Positions 22,701 to 34,119 of a stretch of DNA of 64,000 nt are shown here, in pieces (within the stretch, counting starts at the first letter, position 1; the number at the start of each line of letters is the position of its first letter). A program made the translations under genes and the position numbers. This stretch comes from Trileptium ribeirensis (lineage: Eukaryota > Nematoda > Enoplea > Enoplida > Thoracostomopsidae), in the NCBI GenBank assembly GCA_030248225.1, contig JASANE010012140.1:1-64000 (forward strand). Direction: 5' to 3'. Below the pieces are notes generated by a model that saw nothing but the letters and a program-made list of their open reading frames with translations, searched no databases and had not been told where the DNA came from.

Positions 22701-25700
22701 CAAAACTTTTAATTCGTTTTACAGTTTTAAATTAAAGCAACTAAATTTTAGTTTATTTCTATCCTAAGAATGATTTGTCCAGCCAATGTCCATGAACTGT
22801 TGTGAATACATGTCAAATAACGCCACTGTACACACCGAAGCTTAATCACATCACAACAAAAAACTTAACCACATCTGCCACAGCGTTCCGATGTAACTTT
22901 TATCTCATCTCATCCAAAAAAACGGTTTCTGCAACACCAACAACTGCTCGCTAACTGATGTAAATACCAAGTAAAGTCCCTGTATACGCCAAAACTTAGC
23001 AACATCATAGCGAAAAAATTAACCACGTTGTTTTATTCCTGAAACGATAATAGTTTACTAATTTAGCTTCTGAAAAATGGTTTTCATCTCCAACAGTATG
23101 TGTATAATCTAGTATATATGCGTCTAAGCTCCAAATTTTCAGACCTATTTGCTAAAAAATAATACTGCCGTCCATTTTTTAAACAGACGCAGAAGTAGAA
23201 CGGTAAAATATATATCTTCTCTTGTGCTAAATTCCAAAGCATTCTGTATAAAGTGGCCTTCAGTAAATTGCAGTTGTAGGTATTAATCCGCCACTTACCT
23301 GCCTAATATACCTCCTTGTTTCGCTTTTAAATATTCGAACAGAGGATGTGTATTCGATCCGTTGACATCAATTTTTGAATACATATCAAAAGTCACATTG
23401 AAATTTTCGGTCACCCATTTCTTAATCTCTGCTTCCGGCCATGGCTCCTAAAGCAACAGCTGATGCTAAGGTAAAGAAATGAACAAGGAACGAAAATTCA
23501 TGTAAATCACTATGCACAGTGCTACGACCAGCGTCGGTTATTCATTTTACCAAGGTAGGTACACATAATCATAGCAGTGACAATGGTATAGCAATTATTG
23601 ATTTCCACTTTGAAACACGTTAACCCTTAATCAGGGTTTTTTGTATTTTTCTTAGTGCAAAAACACAGCGAAATTTCAAATAACACACCTAAATTTCAAA
23701 AAACACAAAATTTAGCAAACCTGCACTGTTTAATTAAAAGGCTACAAAAACCAAAATTTTTAAACGCTGAATGCTTATAAACTGACCATGTTTATAACTG
23801 TGGAACCTATGTCTATAAATTCTGAAATATGAAAAAATTAGTGCTAAATATAACTGATAGGTCCATTGTATAAATATATAATGCATGCATTAATATAAAA
23901 TTGCTAGTAGCCGGTTAATTATCATTACTTGACCTTCCCTGTAACGCTAAAACAGGGTATGCGCGGGTTAATTAAAAACAGAGGTAAAAGTCAAAAACAC
24001 AACTAAATTTCAAAAAACACACATTTTAGCACAACATGAATTTTGAAAAAAAACTCTGCCCCTAATGCTTGTATAAACTCTGTGAAGCCCCTTTTTAAAC
24101 ACAATATATTATTTTTATGCTTTATGGTCCAGCGTCATTTTTTTACCGATTGGAGTTCATATTGTTCGTTAACTACAGTACTCGCCAAAAATGACCGTCG
24201 CATTTCGAGCGAGTCGCGAGCGAGTCTCGAGCGAGTGGCTCGCTCGAGATTTCGCAACTATTTAAATTAATAGAAAATTCTATTTTTAGAACAAATTTAT
24301 TTCGAGCGAGTCGCGAGCGAGTCTCGAGCGAGTCGCGAGCGAGTGTCGAGCGAGTCGCGAGCGAGCGACAGTCATTTTTGGCGGGTACTGTATACTGCCA
24401 AACCTAAATAGAATCAAAAAATAGCTCGTAGTTTATTCATTTGCTTGTTCTTCCACAATTTATGTGAACACACCTTTGTTTTCAACACTAAGCTGTCAGT
24501 TTTTCAGCTTGGAAACCCCATAACTCGTTACAGCTGCAAAAAACCTGAATAGAATCAAAGTATAGCCAATGTTATGCTTAGTGTAAATAAGGCATGATAT
24601 AATTATTATCAGTAACGTAGGTGTACGAATAGCAGAGCGAAACTCTCGTGAAAAACGAAATCATAGATGGGTGCAGCACAATTTCACACTGTTTGCATGG
24701 AATTAAAATAAGCTAAAACCTACACAATTTAGTCTTAAAAAGAGGTACATATTCCCTAATAAATTAGTAACAATTCAGTGGGAAGAGCTCATTTGCAGCA
24801 ACCGGAACATCTTTGGCGCATTGATCGGCAAAGATGAGGAAATTATTATAGACAACGAAATTCGTTCTCTTGCTGGCTACATATAATAACATCACAGTTA
24901 CGCACAGAAATATTTGCAAATCGTTTGGCAACGCCTGACTTTAAAATCTATCATTGGTCAAGGATAAATATTAAATCAGCAAATATAATATAATATGCAC
25001 TGTAATGTGTATTACGATACATAACAATGATTATTGCTAGATGCATTTTCCAAGCCGAATCGGTGTGTCTGTAGCACAATGACCACAGTAATATGTACCC
25101 GGAATATGTTTATAAGTGATAATAATTTTCAAACAGTTTGTTTGAAAAGCATTTGTGAGTTATAAAAATGCGTTATTCTCTAGAAATCAGAAAGCAATGC
25201 AAATCAATACATAAAATTAAAAGCGTCGGTATTTTGTTATGGTGACCATGTGATACTGCAATGAGCAGATCAATTTAGGGCGGCCGGCCGAAAGCCTAAA
25301 ACGGCCAACTACATGATTTAGTTAATATTTATCGAAAATTGTTAGTCACTTTTCGATATCGGAAAACAACCAGCCGATAACTTTCCCAGCATTTAACGAC
25401 CGGTTGACTGACGATGGAATAGTCGTAGATCTTTCGACCGACGACTAAAAACGTATATGGCTGAAAGCTTTCACGACAGTTACATAACAATAAATTGTTG
25501 AGCAGTCCACGAATAGCATGTGCTCAGTTCCTAATTTTTTCACGAACTGTCCCTGTAGAATTTACGAAAAATTTGGTTTTATTTCTGTCCGTAACATCAT
25601 CTTACCGAGTCATATAATTTATTATTATATATCCTTGCGGTAAACCCAACAAAATATACCTATAATGCAACATTACTAACTTGACCCCCGAATTGATTGC

Positions 25701-26822
25701 ACGGAAACGCCGCAACACGAAACCCGTCCGATTGATATTTGCTGAAGAGTTCTTGGAATTGTGTGTAGTTTTTGTTTGTTGCCCCTCATTTGCACGCAAC
25801 GTTTGCTATCATAAGAACGTTACCCCTATAATAGTAGCAGATGCGTGTTAGCATTGCAATAATTACTAAAAATGACCAAGCGTGAAAGACGATTAATTAT
25901 ATTTAACGAAATTTGCATAATTTTCTACCGTTAACAGTGCAACAATTACTAATATCCGGAATAATTAAGCCAGTCCCAAAGTTACACTACCTGTCAGAAA
26001 TGACCGCTGTTCGCGCAAAACATTCGCTTGCTCCTCGCACTGTGTCACTGCGCTGTTTGCTCAAAAAACGATTCATCTATGGTGCCTACTGTGTGCATAA
26101 ATGCAATCGGCTAATATTGCTAACACGATGTAACAAACATGAATCTGCAGTTCAGGATTGCCACAATATTTCCAAATTTTCTGTTTTTCAGTTTTGCACG
26201 CTTTGTCAGATTATATTTGCTGTTTTTAGCACATTTTTCAATGTTCGCCATGTAAAATGACCCCAAAAAGCTAAAAGATATGGAGCTCTCCAACCTTTTG
26301 TATAGAAAATATGTCCAAATTTGTTTTGGTAGAACAATAATTTATAACAAAGTTTTAGATCTCATTAAGAGGAGTTTGCATTGAGATTTATTGGCAATAG
26401 CAATGTGGAAAAACAAAGCCTTTTATCCAAAGTTCGATGACAAATTTCTCGTTTCTTCCTGTTTAACAGTTGACTTCTATGTTTATTGCTTACGTACCTA
26501 ATGGCGACATATTTTAAGTGTCAGTCTAACGATCCAACTGTACAAACTAACGGAGTTAGTATAAAACCTACCCAGTAATAGATAAAAAAAGTAGCCACGA
26601 AATAATTCAGGTACAAATTTCTAACATCAACGATAATAATTGCCCAGTAATATACTATAAACGATCTGAAGAATCGCATGAAATTTTAACTGGCCTGTAT
26701 TTTTCCATCGATACAGTATTTCCGTCAATATCCTTGGCAGTAAAATCGTAGACGGAACCGGCTGATTTCCAGTCAGTGTTTCCTGACCCGACAGCGGATG
26801 TAGCGTCGCCACCGGATGCCAT
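19658..26822 (-). CDS. GPX4-like: Phospholipid-hydroperoxide glutathione peroxidase (GPX4-type selenoprotein), complete coding region
   Basis: Five coding exons, listed as start..end on the minus strand: 26822..26695, 25825..25681, 23447..23299, 21762..21678, 19705..19658, giving 184 residues. The enzyme reduces lipid hydroperoxides using glutathione. The catalytic tetrad is visible: selenocysteine 56 (in-frame TGA at 25786-25788 within NVACK-Sec-GAT), Gln in AFPCNQFGG, and Trp-Asn in IKWNFTKF. The KIDVNG to ILGSF segment lacks the oligomerisation insert, as in the monomeric GPX4 group. Length matches the family (about 170-200). The ATG at 26822 lies 9 bases inside an exon that begins after TTTCAG (26832), so a further 5' exon exists and could add a targeting peptide. 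All intron phases agree (2, 0, 2, 0). Intron 1 begins with GC, not GT. Confidence 0.95.
19935..20212. mobile_element. piggyBac-like MITE with tRNA-like segment, copy 2
   Basis: TTAA at 19935-19938 and 20209-20212. Its ends (TTAACGTTTCATACTC and the inverse of GAGTAAAGGGGTTTAA) and interior (CGTGAGGTCCATTAAGAAA, CATGCACGATACACAA) align with 15842-16107. The tRNA-like part is present but more diverged (GGGTCAATGGTCTG and GGAATCGATTCGGG). It lies in the last intron of the GPX4-like gene or just inside it. Confidence 0.65.
20930..21270. repeat. Repeat region with TTCGCGAA palindromes
   Basis: The palindrome TGTTCGCGAACA or variants recurs at about 20990, 21032, 21098 and 21177 in intron 4 of the GPX4-like gene. 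It is probably a decayed MITE; ends are not defined. Confidence 0.4.
21678..21762 (-). CDS. GPX4-like: GPX4-like coding exon 4
   Basis: Acceptor TTTCAG, donor GTAAGC. Encodes [20 protein letters not shown] and YGPKDAPN, with the catalytic Trp-Asn pair. Confidence 0.95.
21916..22510. repeat. Dispersed repeat shared with 49.26-49.65 kb
   Basis: Contains GCTAAAAATACGCRAAATTACC in tandem, AATTACCCACCATGTATTTT twice (22252 and 22427) and one inverse (about 22365), with CCCCAGATGAACT and CAGGTATAAT blocks. The second copy at 49259-49650 shares the order CCCCAGGT, AAAATTTGCC-type A-rich tract, GATAATCACCACCCAGGTA and CAGGTATAATTTTGCCAG. Confidence 0.55.
23299..23447 (-). CDS. GPX4-like: GPX4-like coding exon 3
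   Basis: Acceptor CTTTAG, donor GTAAGT. Encodes [11 protein letters not shown] to [18 protein letters not shown] and KAKQGGILG. Confidence 0.93.
23620..23971. mobile_element. MITE, piggyBac-like (TTAA duplications)
   Basis: TTAA at both ends (23620-23623, 23968-23971) next to CCC and GGG. The ends read TTAACCCTTAATCAGGGTTTT and, inverted, TTAACCCGCGCATACCCTGT. A different family from the 15.8-kb element. No ORF inside. Confidence 0.65.
24174..24390. mobile_element. MITE, Tc1/mariner-like, with CGAGCGAGT tandem interior
   Basis: The inverted ends TACAGTACTCGCCAAAAATGAC and GTCATTTTTGGCGGGTACTGTA match at all but one or two bases, and TA at each edge fits a mariner target. Adjacent to each end is a run of CGAGCGAGTCGCGAGCGAGT units, so the element is a long GC-rich palindrome around an AT-rich core (about 24252-24298). 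Confidence 0.85.
25681..25825 (-). CDS. GPX4-like: GPX4-like coding exon 2 with selenocysteine codon
   Basis: Starts after TATAG and ends before GTTAGT. Encodes [12 protein letters not shown], then TGA (Sec, 25786-25788), then a segment ending in [11 protein letters not shown]. The reading frame is otherwise open through the TGA, and the residues on both sides match the GPX active site. Confidence 0.95.
26695..26822 (-). CDS. GPX4-like: GPX4-like coding exon 1
   Basis: Encodes the start to the KY of MEKYR, including [20 protein letters not shown]. The exon continues upstream to 26831 as leader. It ends at AG followed by GCCAGT, a GC donor; using it restores the invariant KYRG of the family. 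Confidence 0.9.
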
Positions 26823-27839
26823 TAGCCTGACCTGAAATATTATGTAGAACTTAAGCAATATAAATGAAAAGAAACATAGACTACGAGTATAATAATATCC
26901 GTAGATTGCAATAATACAGACACAACCCTGCATTAACGAACTTAGCTATGCGTACATTTCGGAATGTACCTTGGATAAAAAGTTTTGTGTTTGATATTTA
27001 TTGAAAACTAGTTGTATGCATTACAACAGAACTTATGTGAAAACAGGCGATATTTGAAGACCGTATTAAGAAATGAATTACCCTCAGCAAGCCTTTACTA
27101 TTACCAAGAGTCGATGGATGTCGAACCTATTAAAGAGCGTGACATTCTTTAGCTATTTGTTGTTTTCGTCCGCGGTATGTCGCGGTCGTTTTCGCGCTTA
27201 CCCCTTAGATTTATGATCCACATGACGGGTTATAAACATGACCCACCCACACCAGGCTTTTACCGCTACCGTGTTCTTGGACCACCGACTTCCTAGCCCA
27301 TCACGTTATTGAACCATCAATTCTATACCCCAACTAGGTTTTTAGACCTTTAATCTCTACCTTCACCATGCTCTTGACAATTGGGTCGAAAATTTTGGAA
27401 AAACAATTTACCGAAAGTTACTTGAAACAATTACCATTTTATTCTAACATGTAACTCATGGACGCACCCAAGGGTTTTCATCGGTTAATGCCCCCTCCCA
27501 ACGATTTTCGAAGTTTAGCTTATGGCGTTGATCAAACCTCCAAATCTATTGTTTCCTGTTCCACACCATTCAAATCTAAAACCTGAAATTGTCCCCTTCC
27601 TCAAATGATAATCCTGCGCCGAAAATACACGCTACTTTGCGACACAAGATAAAACTTTTAAGGAATAGATCCTCAATACAGATTGTGTACAGCTGTCTCA
27701 CTTTCACAAAAAATATATCTAAACACGTACATACCTGACAGCTAGTTCTCTGAATAGCTTTTATCAATATGCGCATTGAATTCTGAAACACAAAGCTTCT
27801 CTGTATATATAGATGTAACTGATTATATATTAAGACTAA

Positions 27840-28960
27840 TACAAAAATATTTCGTGTTTAGAATCAACCCAGCCCGCATTTTGTCAATAAATTTTGAAGA
27901 TGCAGTGATAATTGTGATTCCATTTTACTCAGCTCGACGAGGCAATTCAGCAAATTACAACCACATTTATGACAATTTTTATTAGGTTCCGATGGTACCC
28001 CATATTACCGAAAAAATTCAATAAATTTTATCTCCCATCTGAATATCATTAACGAGCAGAGTCGAATGGAGGCTAAATCAGCATAATAGGTTCTTAGATA
28101 GGAGTAGCTCTTTTATCAATGAACCGATTCAGCTGAATTTTAACGTTCTTAGACTCTGCTCGTGATTATGGTTCGAATGGTATATAAAATGGGTCTTTTC
28201 CTTTAGCCCCACCGCCAAGGCCGAAATTATTAAATTTGGGAAACACTAATTTTGTTACCATTGAACTCAACTCGACGAGCTGGTTCACAAAATATCCATT
28301 TAGACCATTTTTATAACACATTTTTTTATTTTTTTTTTGGGTTCCCAATGTCCCCTATGTACCCAAAATTTTTCAAAAAATTTTTCGATAAATGTATAAT
28401 TTTATATATCATTCGATCGGCATTGACAAGCTGAGTCGAATGGTGGTAAAATCAGTCGCTCATGTTAAGAATTTATTGCGATTTATGCGAAATCCTAAGA
28501 GTAACCATGCCTAAGTCTAAGTCGTTAACCACGATTGCGTTGATTTCAGTACCGTCCGCATCAACTCGTCAATGCGGTTCGAATAATATATAAAATTTAT
28601 TAAAATCATTTATTAAAATTTTTTAAAATATCTTGGGTGCCAAGAGACTACTGGAACCAAAAAAAATCGAAAAAAATTTGTCACAAAAGCAACGGAAATG
28701 GGTATTTTATCAACTTGTTAAGCTGAGACGAATGGCACCAAAATTTTGTAGCTGTATCTATATAATTGATAGCCTGGAGGTGGAGGGGGGCTAAAGCAAA
28801 ACACCCTATAAAAGTAACCATTTATTGAGGATTTTTACAAAATGTAGCAAGGGTAAACACAGCTGGTCAAACAAATTTGACAAAACTATAGTCCTATTGG
28901 TTATTTTCGCACCGGCTCGCCGAACGGCACCAAAAATATCGCACTAGTTTCAAAATTAAA
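27840..28960. repeat. Diverged repeat family, several units
   Basis: Units near 27890, 28236, 28440, 28720 and 28915 share ATAATTKTGRTACCATT, ACTCRRCTCGACGAG, ATTCANNAAAATAT and GGGTTCCSATG blocks, partly inverted. One more copy is at 16986-17110. The ORFs here are by-products. Confidence 0.55.
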
Positions 28961-29935
28961 AAATGTAACTGGAATATTTTAAACAGCTCAAAATATCTTA
29001 TAAAATAACAAAAAAACTAGTTACTAAACTGTAAGGTTTAGGATAAAAATTGGCCGAATACTGTCTAGGTTTACAACTTGAGAAGTAACAAAGAGATTTC
29101 TAGCTAAATAATTTACAGCTTGACAAAAGCTAATCTGAAATGGTACAGTAAAATTGTGACATCTGCTGCGCCGCATCGAAATTTAACCACGACCCCATAA
29201 AATGTGAAAAACTAGGATGCGCAATGCTAACAAGATTAGCCAAATTTGACTCAATTAACCTGTTGCCACACGAATTGATCAGTATTTCGTGCAATGCTGA
29301 AGCAGCTTTTGCCGCGACAGCGGACTGAACCTGGCGCGTTTCTTTCCGAGCCTCGTACACTAGCCAGAATGCTATCAATGAGCTGTTTGTCGGTTCATTA
29401 GGTCACCTCGCTAAGCGAGCGAATTAATAATACACATGCAAACGCACGCCGCACGACAAGCGTTTCGCTCCACAATGTACGACATATTTTCCGCATTTTC
29501 CACATTTTACACCGCATATTTTCCGACTCAGTTGAGTGAAATAACGACATATCACACTCAATCTGAAAGAACCGTCGGACTGGGTCAATTTTTAGAATAA
29601 ATACCCAAAATCTGATAAACTAATACGAAACGCAAATATGTACGGTAAATTAAACGCAACTCGTATTAAATTGTATCTCCTAGGGTTTAAAAATTGTGTA
29701 TATACAAAGCAACTGATAAACACCATTGCAACACACACTATTGGTGAATTTAAAGTTACACATTTTCAATATGTGACTGCGATGAACCAAATTCGAAGCG
29801 ACACTGCTTGACATCATGTTATTTATTGTATATGACGAAATTGTTATCAACAAACAGCAGTCCGTTATACTACACAACAGGTTTCTATCCTATATTATAG
29901 AAAATAGCGACTTAACGGCTGAAAACAGAAGTGCT

Positions 29936-30680
29936 CCAAGTAACCCTGAGGGGCGGAAATGAAATGCAAACCATGCCGACATCGCTATACCAAACCCAAG
30001 CCTTAGTCTAATCTAAGGTCTTTATATGAGACATACACTAAGCCAAAGTCGGGGGGGGGCTGCCATACCTCTAAACCATGCTCTACGCTGTTCTTTTTCC
30101 TAACGTTATAACGTACCGGGTTCTTTTCCATTATCCCCCAGCCCCCGTTTACCCAAAAATGGTCAGATTCTGGAAATTTTTGTATTTTTGTGATCCACGG
30201 ACCTCCTCTGATTATTCCGACCAAAAATTGAATTTTTTCGTAAGGGTCCCTTGGGACCCCAAAAAATTTTAACTCACCATTCGGCGCGGCTTGCCGAGCT
30301 GAATCGAACAGCGATATTTCTAACGGGATCCAGTAACTGGATCCTAAGTTATGGCCAAAAACTATCGGAGGCTAAGAGGCTCAACAATGCAACAGTTTTA
30401 ACCATAACTTAGGATGCTTTTATCGGATCCCGTTAAAAATAACAGTTAGAATCAGCTTGTCAAGACGCTTCGAATGGTGGGTAAAAATCCAATTTTTTTG
30501 GCTTCCCAAAGGACCCGAAAAAATCTAAAATTTAAAAATATAATTTTTCGGTCGAAATGATCAGGGAAGCTCTCGAGGATCACAAAAATACCAAAATTTC
30601 CAGAATATCACCATTTTTGCGCAATTGCGGGCTGGGCGATAATGATAAAGAACCACATACCGCACGTCAGGGTTACTTGG
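29936..30680. mobile_element. Foldback element with arms of about 350 bp
   Basis: The ends CCAAGTAACCCTGA and TCAGGGTTACTTGG are exact inverses, and similarity continues inward: GATCCACGGACCTCCTCTGA vs the inverse of TCAGGGAAGCTCTCGAGGATC, CACCATTCGGCGC vs CGCTTCGAATGGTG, and ACGGGATCCAGT vs its inverse. The two arms meet near 30350-30400 around GGATCCTAAGTTATGG and CCATAACTTAGGATGC. No ORF of note. Confidence 0.85.
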
Positions 30681-32116
30681 GCCACAAAAAATGACGCAAA
30701 AAACTAGGCGACGCGTCAAATTTGTACTTTCAACGAACACGCTAAAGGACTACATCGCTCTGCAAACGGTTTTAATTAAATTTAAAACAAAGAATAGTTG
30801 GTCATGATTGGATTAGAAATAGTAATGGTTGTAAAATATCGCGCTCTGTTAGACGCAAGCTTACAACCCGCGGTTGGTGTGAGCTATTCATGCATCAACA
30901 AAAATTTTACTGAAGGATTTACAACAAAATCTCCGTATAACAAAACAAGATAGAAAAACGATAATAACTCAATGTTTATTGATTTCTGAAATTAAAACAT
31001 CTACTGTACACCAACAAACATCGAATTAAACAAATTTTATAAAATAGGTACGACACTGAACACAAGTATATATATCGCCCTACTGCAAAGGAAAAAACCG
31101 TATCTGCTAAATTTGGAAAAACTGATTTTCGGCAACACCCTGGTAGAGTTTGGGATGTTGAGTTCAGAAAACCAATTCAAAACGCCATACCTAATATTGT
31201 TAACAATGTTCTAACATAGTGCACGTGACAATGTTGCCAAAAATATAAATATCAAACTCGCTAATGTATAGCAAGCTAAACAGATTTCCAAGCGAGACCG
31301 ATAAACATTGAATGACGTGATAAACACAAAATATCTATGATATATACCTTTGTAATCAATTATTACTGCTTAGCAGCTGGCTAACTACCAACCGTTACAC
31401 AATTAATGTGTTAGTGAATGTTCACCAGAAAAAATATCGATTTTCCAGTGTCAAGTTTTACCTACCCACCACGAACAATTAATCTCCGAACAAAATTCGG
31501 ACAACCGTCGGAATATTGAAAAGACTTCTATAAATTGAAAAAATTGTAAATTGAAAAGTCCTAAAATTTCAATATCGCGACTATTTTTGTGCAAGACTGA
31601 GTACTCTTCTGGTGTAGCCCTCTATTGTAATGCTGTTTTTACCGATGATTTATATTGAATTTTGGCTTGTCGTTAGCAAATGTTTAAGGCATGCATGCTC
31701 AAAGTCTGAGGACCCGAAGGTGGTAACAGGGTCCTCCGGGAGTCCTTCGACCTCCCACAGGGGTCCAAGTGCACGATGGCCGCCTTCGGCATTTCCACTG
31801 GGGGAGGGGTGCGTGACCTGCGAAGTGTCCCTCAGGGGAATATCCAGGCATTGATAAAAAGAATAACAACTTAAGTTCTGGGTACGGACCGCTTAGCATA
31901 CATAATCAACATTGTTTCTTTTGGATTTGTATCAATTTACTCAGCGATACATGATCTAGTCCGGAATAGCGCGTTGGTCTTTGGGTTTTCAACGCTCAGT
32001 TTTGCCTTCCAACTACCCTCATTTGCCACTGTGTATAATTACACAATATTATTTCAAATTACTTTTCGCGACAGGACGTGCTTGAACCCAGTCTTTCAAA
32101 TCGATAATATTTCTAG

Positions 32117-34119
32117 TTTGGCGAGGCTCGCAACAAATTATGACGCTCATTCCAGTCGTCGCGGTTATCTGGGGCAGCGTCGAGCGCTGATTTCGTTTAC
32201 TCCTCGCAATGTATTAGTCCATCAACAAGTAATAACTTTCATTATGTTCTTCCTATCTAACCTGCAGTCTTATGCATCTATCTCCGCGCTCAACAAAATA
32301 TATTATCATGCAGTATCTTGGGCATATCGGTTGGCAAAGACGCAGTGGCTACACTGATTTGAGGAATAAATTTAAGCGACAACGCACCGCCGTTTTCAGC
32401 AGCTTAATGATCTATCAATTTTGGCTCATCCATGTCAAAGGTATGGGTGAACATGAAGTAAAGTGTTCATAAATTACAAAAACTTTGACGCTAGGCTAAC
32501 ACTTATCTGCTATCATCTCAGCCAATCTTATGTTGTAGCTCCTACTGAGCTAAATTCAGTTTCGCGCTGTAGCACAGGCCCATAAAATGAAGCTACGTAT
32601 TACAACAAGCATCAATGACCGACATAACGACATACGGGCCAGTTGAAAAACAAGAGCAATGTCAAATTATAAAACCACGTTATACCATCAAGTTCACTGG
32701 AGACTAGGGGCGCAGCACGACGCACAAATGTGGAGAGGCTGCGACTGAAAAATTGTGGGAACCGTGCCCTTACGACGGCCTTTTTTCGACACGTGGGCTC
32801 TCCGCGTGCTACGCCCATGCTAAAGTCGACAAAACAGCGTAATTCGACATGATTAATTATACCAACCACCATGAGATCAAACAATAAGCCACAAGCATTG
32901 AATAAAGCACATAAAAAATTTAATTTAGAATAGATGGTGAAACTGTGTTATGTCAGATAAAACGTCAGAGATAAGTGACAAATTATTCCACAAAAGTAGA
33001 TATTGCCTATGTTACAATGTCTGATTTAAAGTTTATTTAATATATTTGCCTCAGTGGGTCTCCATACAGAACTGGAATACAACTGCTATCGAATCCGGTT
33101 CTTCCCCAAGCGGTCCACTGAGTCATACCGATAGTGTAGCGCCTGGGGCGTATGAAACCAGCTCCTCAAATTTTAAACTCGATAACAACGGTAAGCCGGT
33201 ATTTTGGACAATTCTCCCACTTCCTTCAGTCGCATCTCCACAACCAGAATACTTTTTATATTTTATATTAATTTTTATATTTATTTTTTACAACGAGAAT
33301 TTTTTTTACTTTTCTTAATTTGAGATTTCGTTCGTATCGGAAACCATTACAGAGAATAATTAAGAAGTTATATAAAACCACTCATAAAAACTTTCAATAT
33401 TTCTTCTAAACATTAAAAACATCTTGAGAATATTAATTTCATCACCAATATGCAACTACAGCACCAATTGATTTTAAAGGACATTATTATAAATGAGTTT
33501 TTTTACAATAAAAAGCTATAATTGAAGACAAGATTGACAATATATTATATGCACGGACTTTTGAAAAGAACCTGGGCTAAAAAATGTGGTTGAAATGGAT
33601 TGGACGAATTTCTCCAGAGGAAAACAAGAATCGATTAAGTAATATGATGCTGTTAAACAAGTGCGTTGCAAAAAGTGACCCATTTGTTGCTGCGGTCCAG
33701 GTGCACAATGGTCCCCCGCCCCTCAATTTGTCAATTAGGCAGCTAAATTTGAAGACTTATGAATTGAATGTTGAATGAACAGTTACACCGCGCAACGAAA
33801 TAGGCTACTTCTTTAATTAACATTAAAAATTGCCGGTGAATGCTAGATAATGACGAATATTACAATGCAATTTTTTATGTTAATTAGCGAAGTAGCCCAA
33901 TTCTTTGATTAACATGAACATTGCTGGTGAATGCTAAACAATGACGAATATTACAGTGCAATTATTTTACAACGCTATGCAGCACGACTGTTTAATGAGC
34001 AAAACGAAGGAAGTTCGTTTCAAAACCTAAAATCCACAGCACCACATAGAGATTTAGTCGAAAATTTAAACCAGCATCACAGATTCGCATTATATCTAAA
34101 AAAATCGCATCACGAGTAA
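32117..34119 (+). CDS. Tentative four-exon gene of unknown function (5' end not found)
   Basis: Four plus-strand segments with acceptor and donor sites chain with matching phases: 32117..32228, 33055..33190, 33569..33638 and 33957..34119. Together they give about 160 residues ending at TAA 34117-34119. Visible pieces are RALISFTPRNVLVHQQ, WVSIQNWNTTAIESG, LKNVVEMDWTNFSRGKQESI and LQRYAARLFNEQNEGSSFQN. The C-terminal part is helical, hydrophilic and contains several basic pairs. I recognise no domain, signal peptide or membrane segment. The first exon starts in phase 2, so at least one upstream exon is missing. Acceptor 3 (TTTTGAAAAG) is weak. The phase agreement across three introns and the protein-like composition are the support; a chance chain is not excluded. 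Confidence 0.45.
33055..33190 (+). CDS. Candidate coding exon of the unknown plus-strand gene
   Basis: Begins after TATATTTGCCTCAG and ends before GTAAGC. The frame is open throughout, with low AT and Ser/Thr/Asn-rich coding composition (SGSSPSGPLSHTDSVAPGAY). The best-looking exon of this gene. Confidence 0.55.
33793..33966 (+). repeat. 93-bp tandem duplication spanning a splice acceptor
   Basis: TTCTTTRATTAACATKAA, ATTGCYGGTGAATGCTARA and AATGACGAATATTACARTGC occur twice. In the first copy the acceptor reads TTACAA (broken); in the second it reads TTACAG and is followed by the coding exon at 33957. Confidence 0.8.
33957..34119 (+). CDS. Candidate terminal coding exon of the unknown plus-strand gene
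   Basis: Follows AATATTACAG and runs to a TAA with 53 residues, including KSTAPHRDLVENLNQHHRFA. The acceptor lies in the second copy of a 93-bp tandem duplication. Confidence 0.5.

Larger units (their letters stand above)
26832..32116. other. Intergenic, repeat-dominated
   Basis: No convincing exon. 27.8-29.0 kb holds several diverged copies of a unit recognised by ATTCGACTCAGCTCGACGAG-like and CGAATGGYRCCAAAA-like blocks. 29936-30680 is a foldback element. 31700-31850 is a GC-rich patch (GGACCCGAAGGTGG, CCCACAGGGGTCC) of unknown nature. A leader exon of the GPX4-like gene should lie just right of 26832 but I could not identify it. Confidence 0.4.

Noticed and set aside
29130..29378. 82-codon minus-strand ORF with Ala-rich helical product
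   Set aside because: Coding-like composition but no splice partners or domain found; left out as unsupported.
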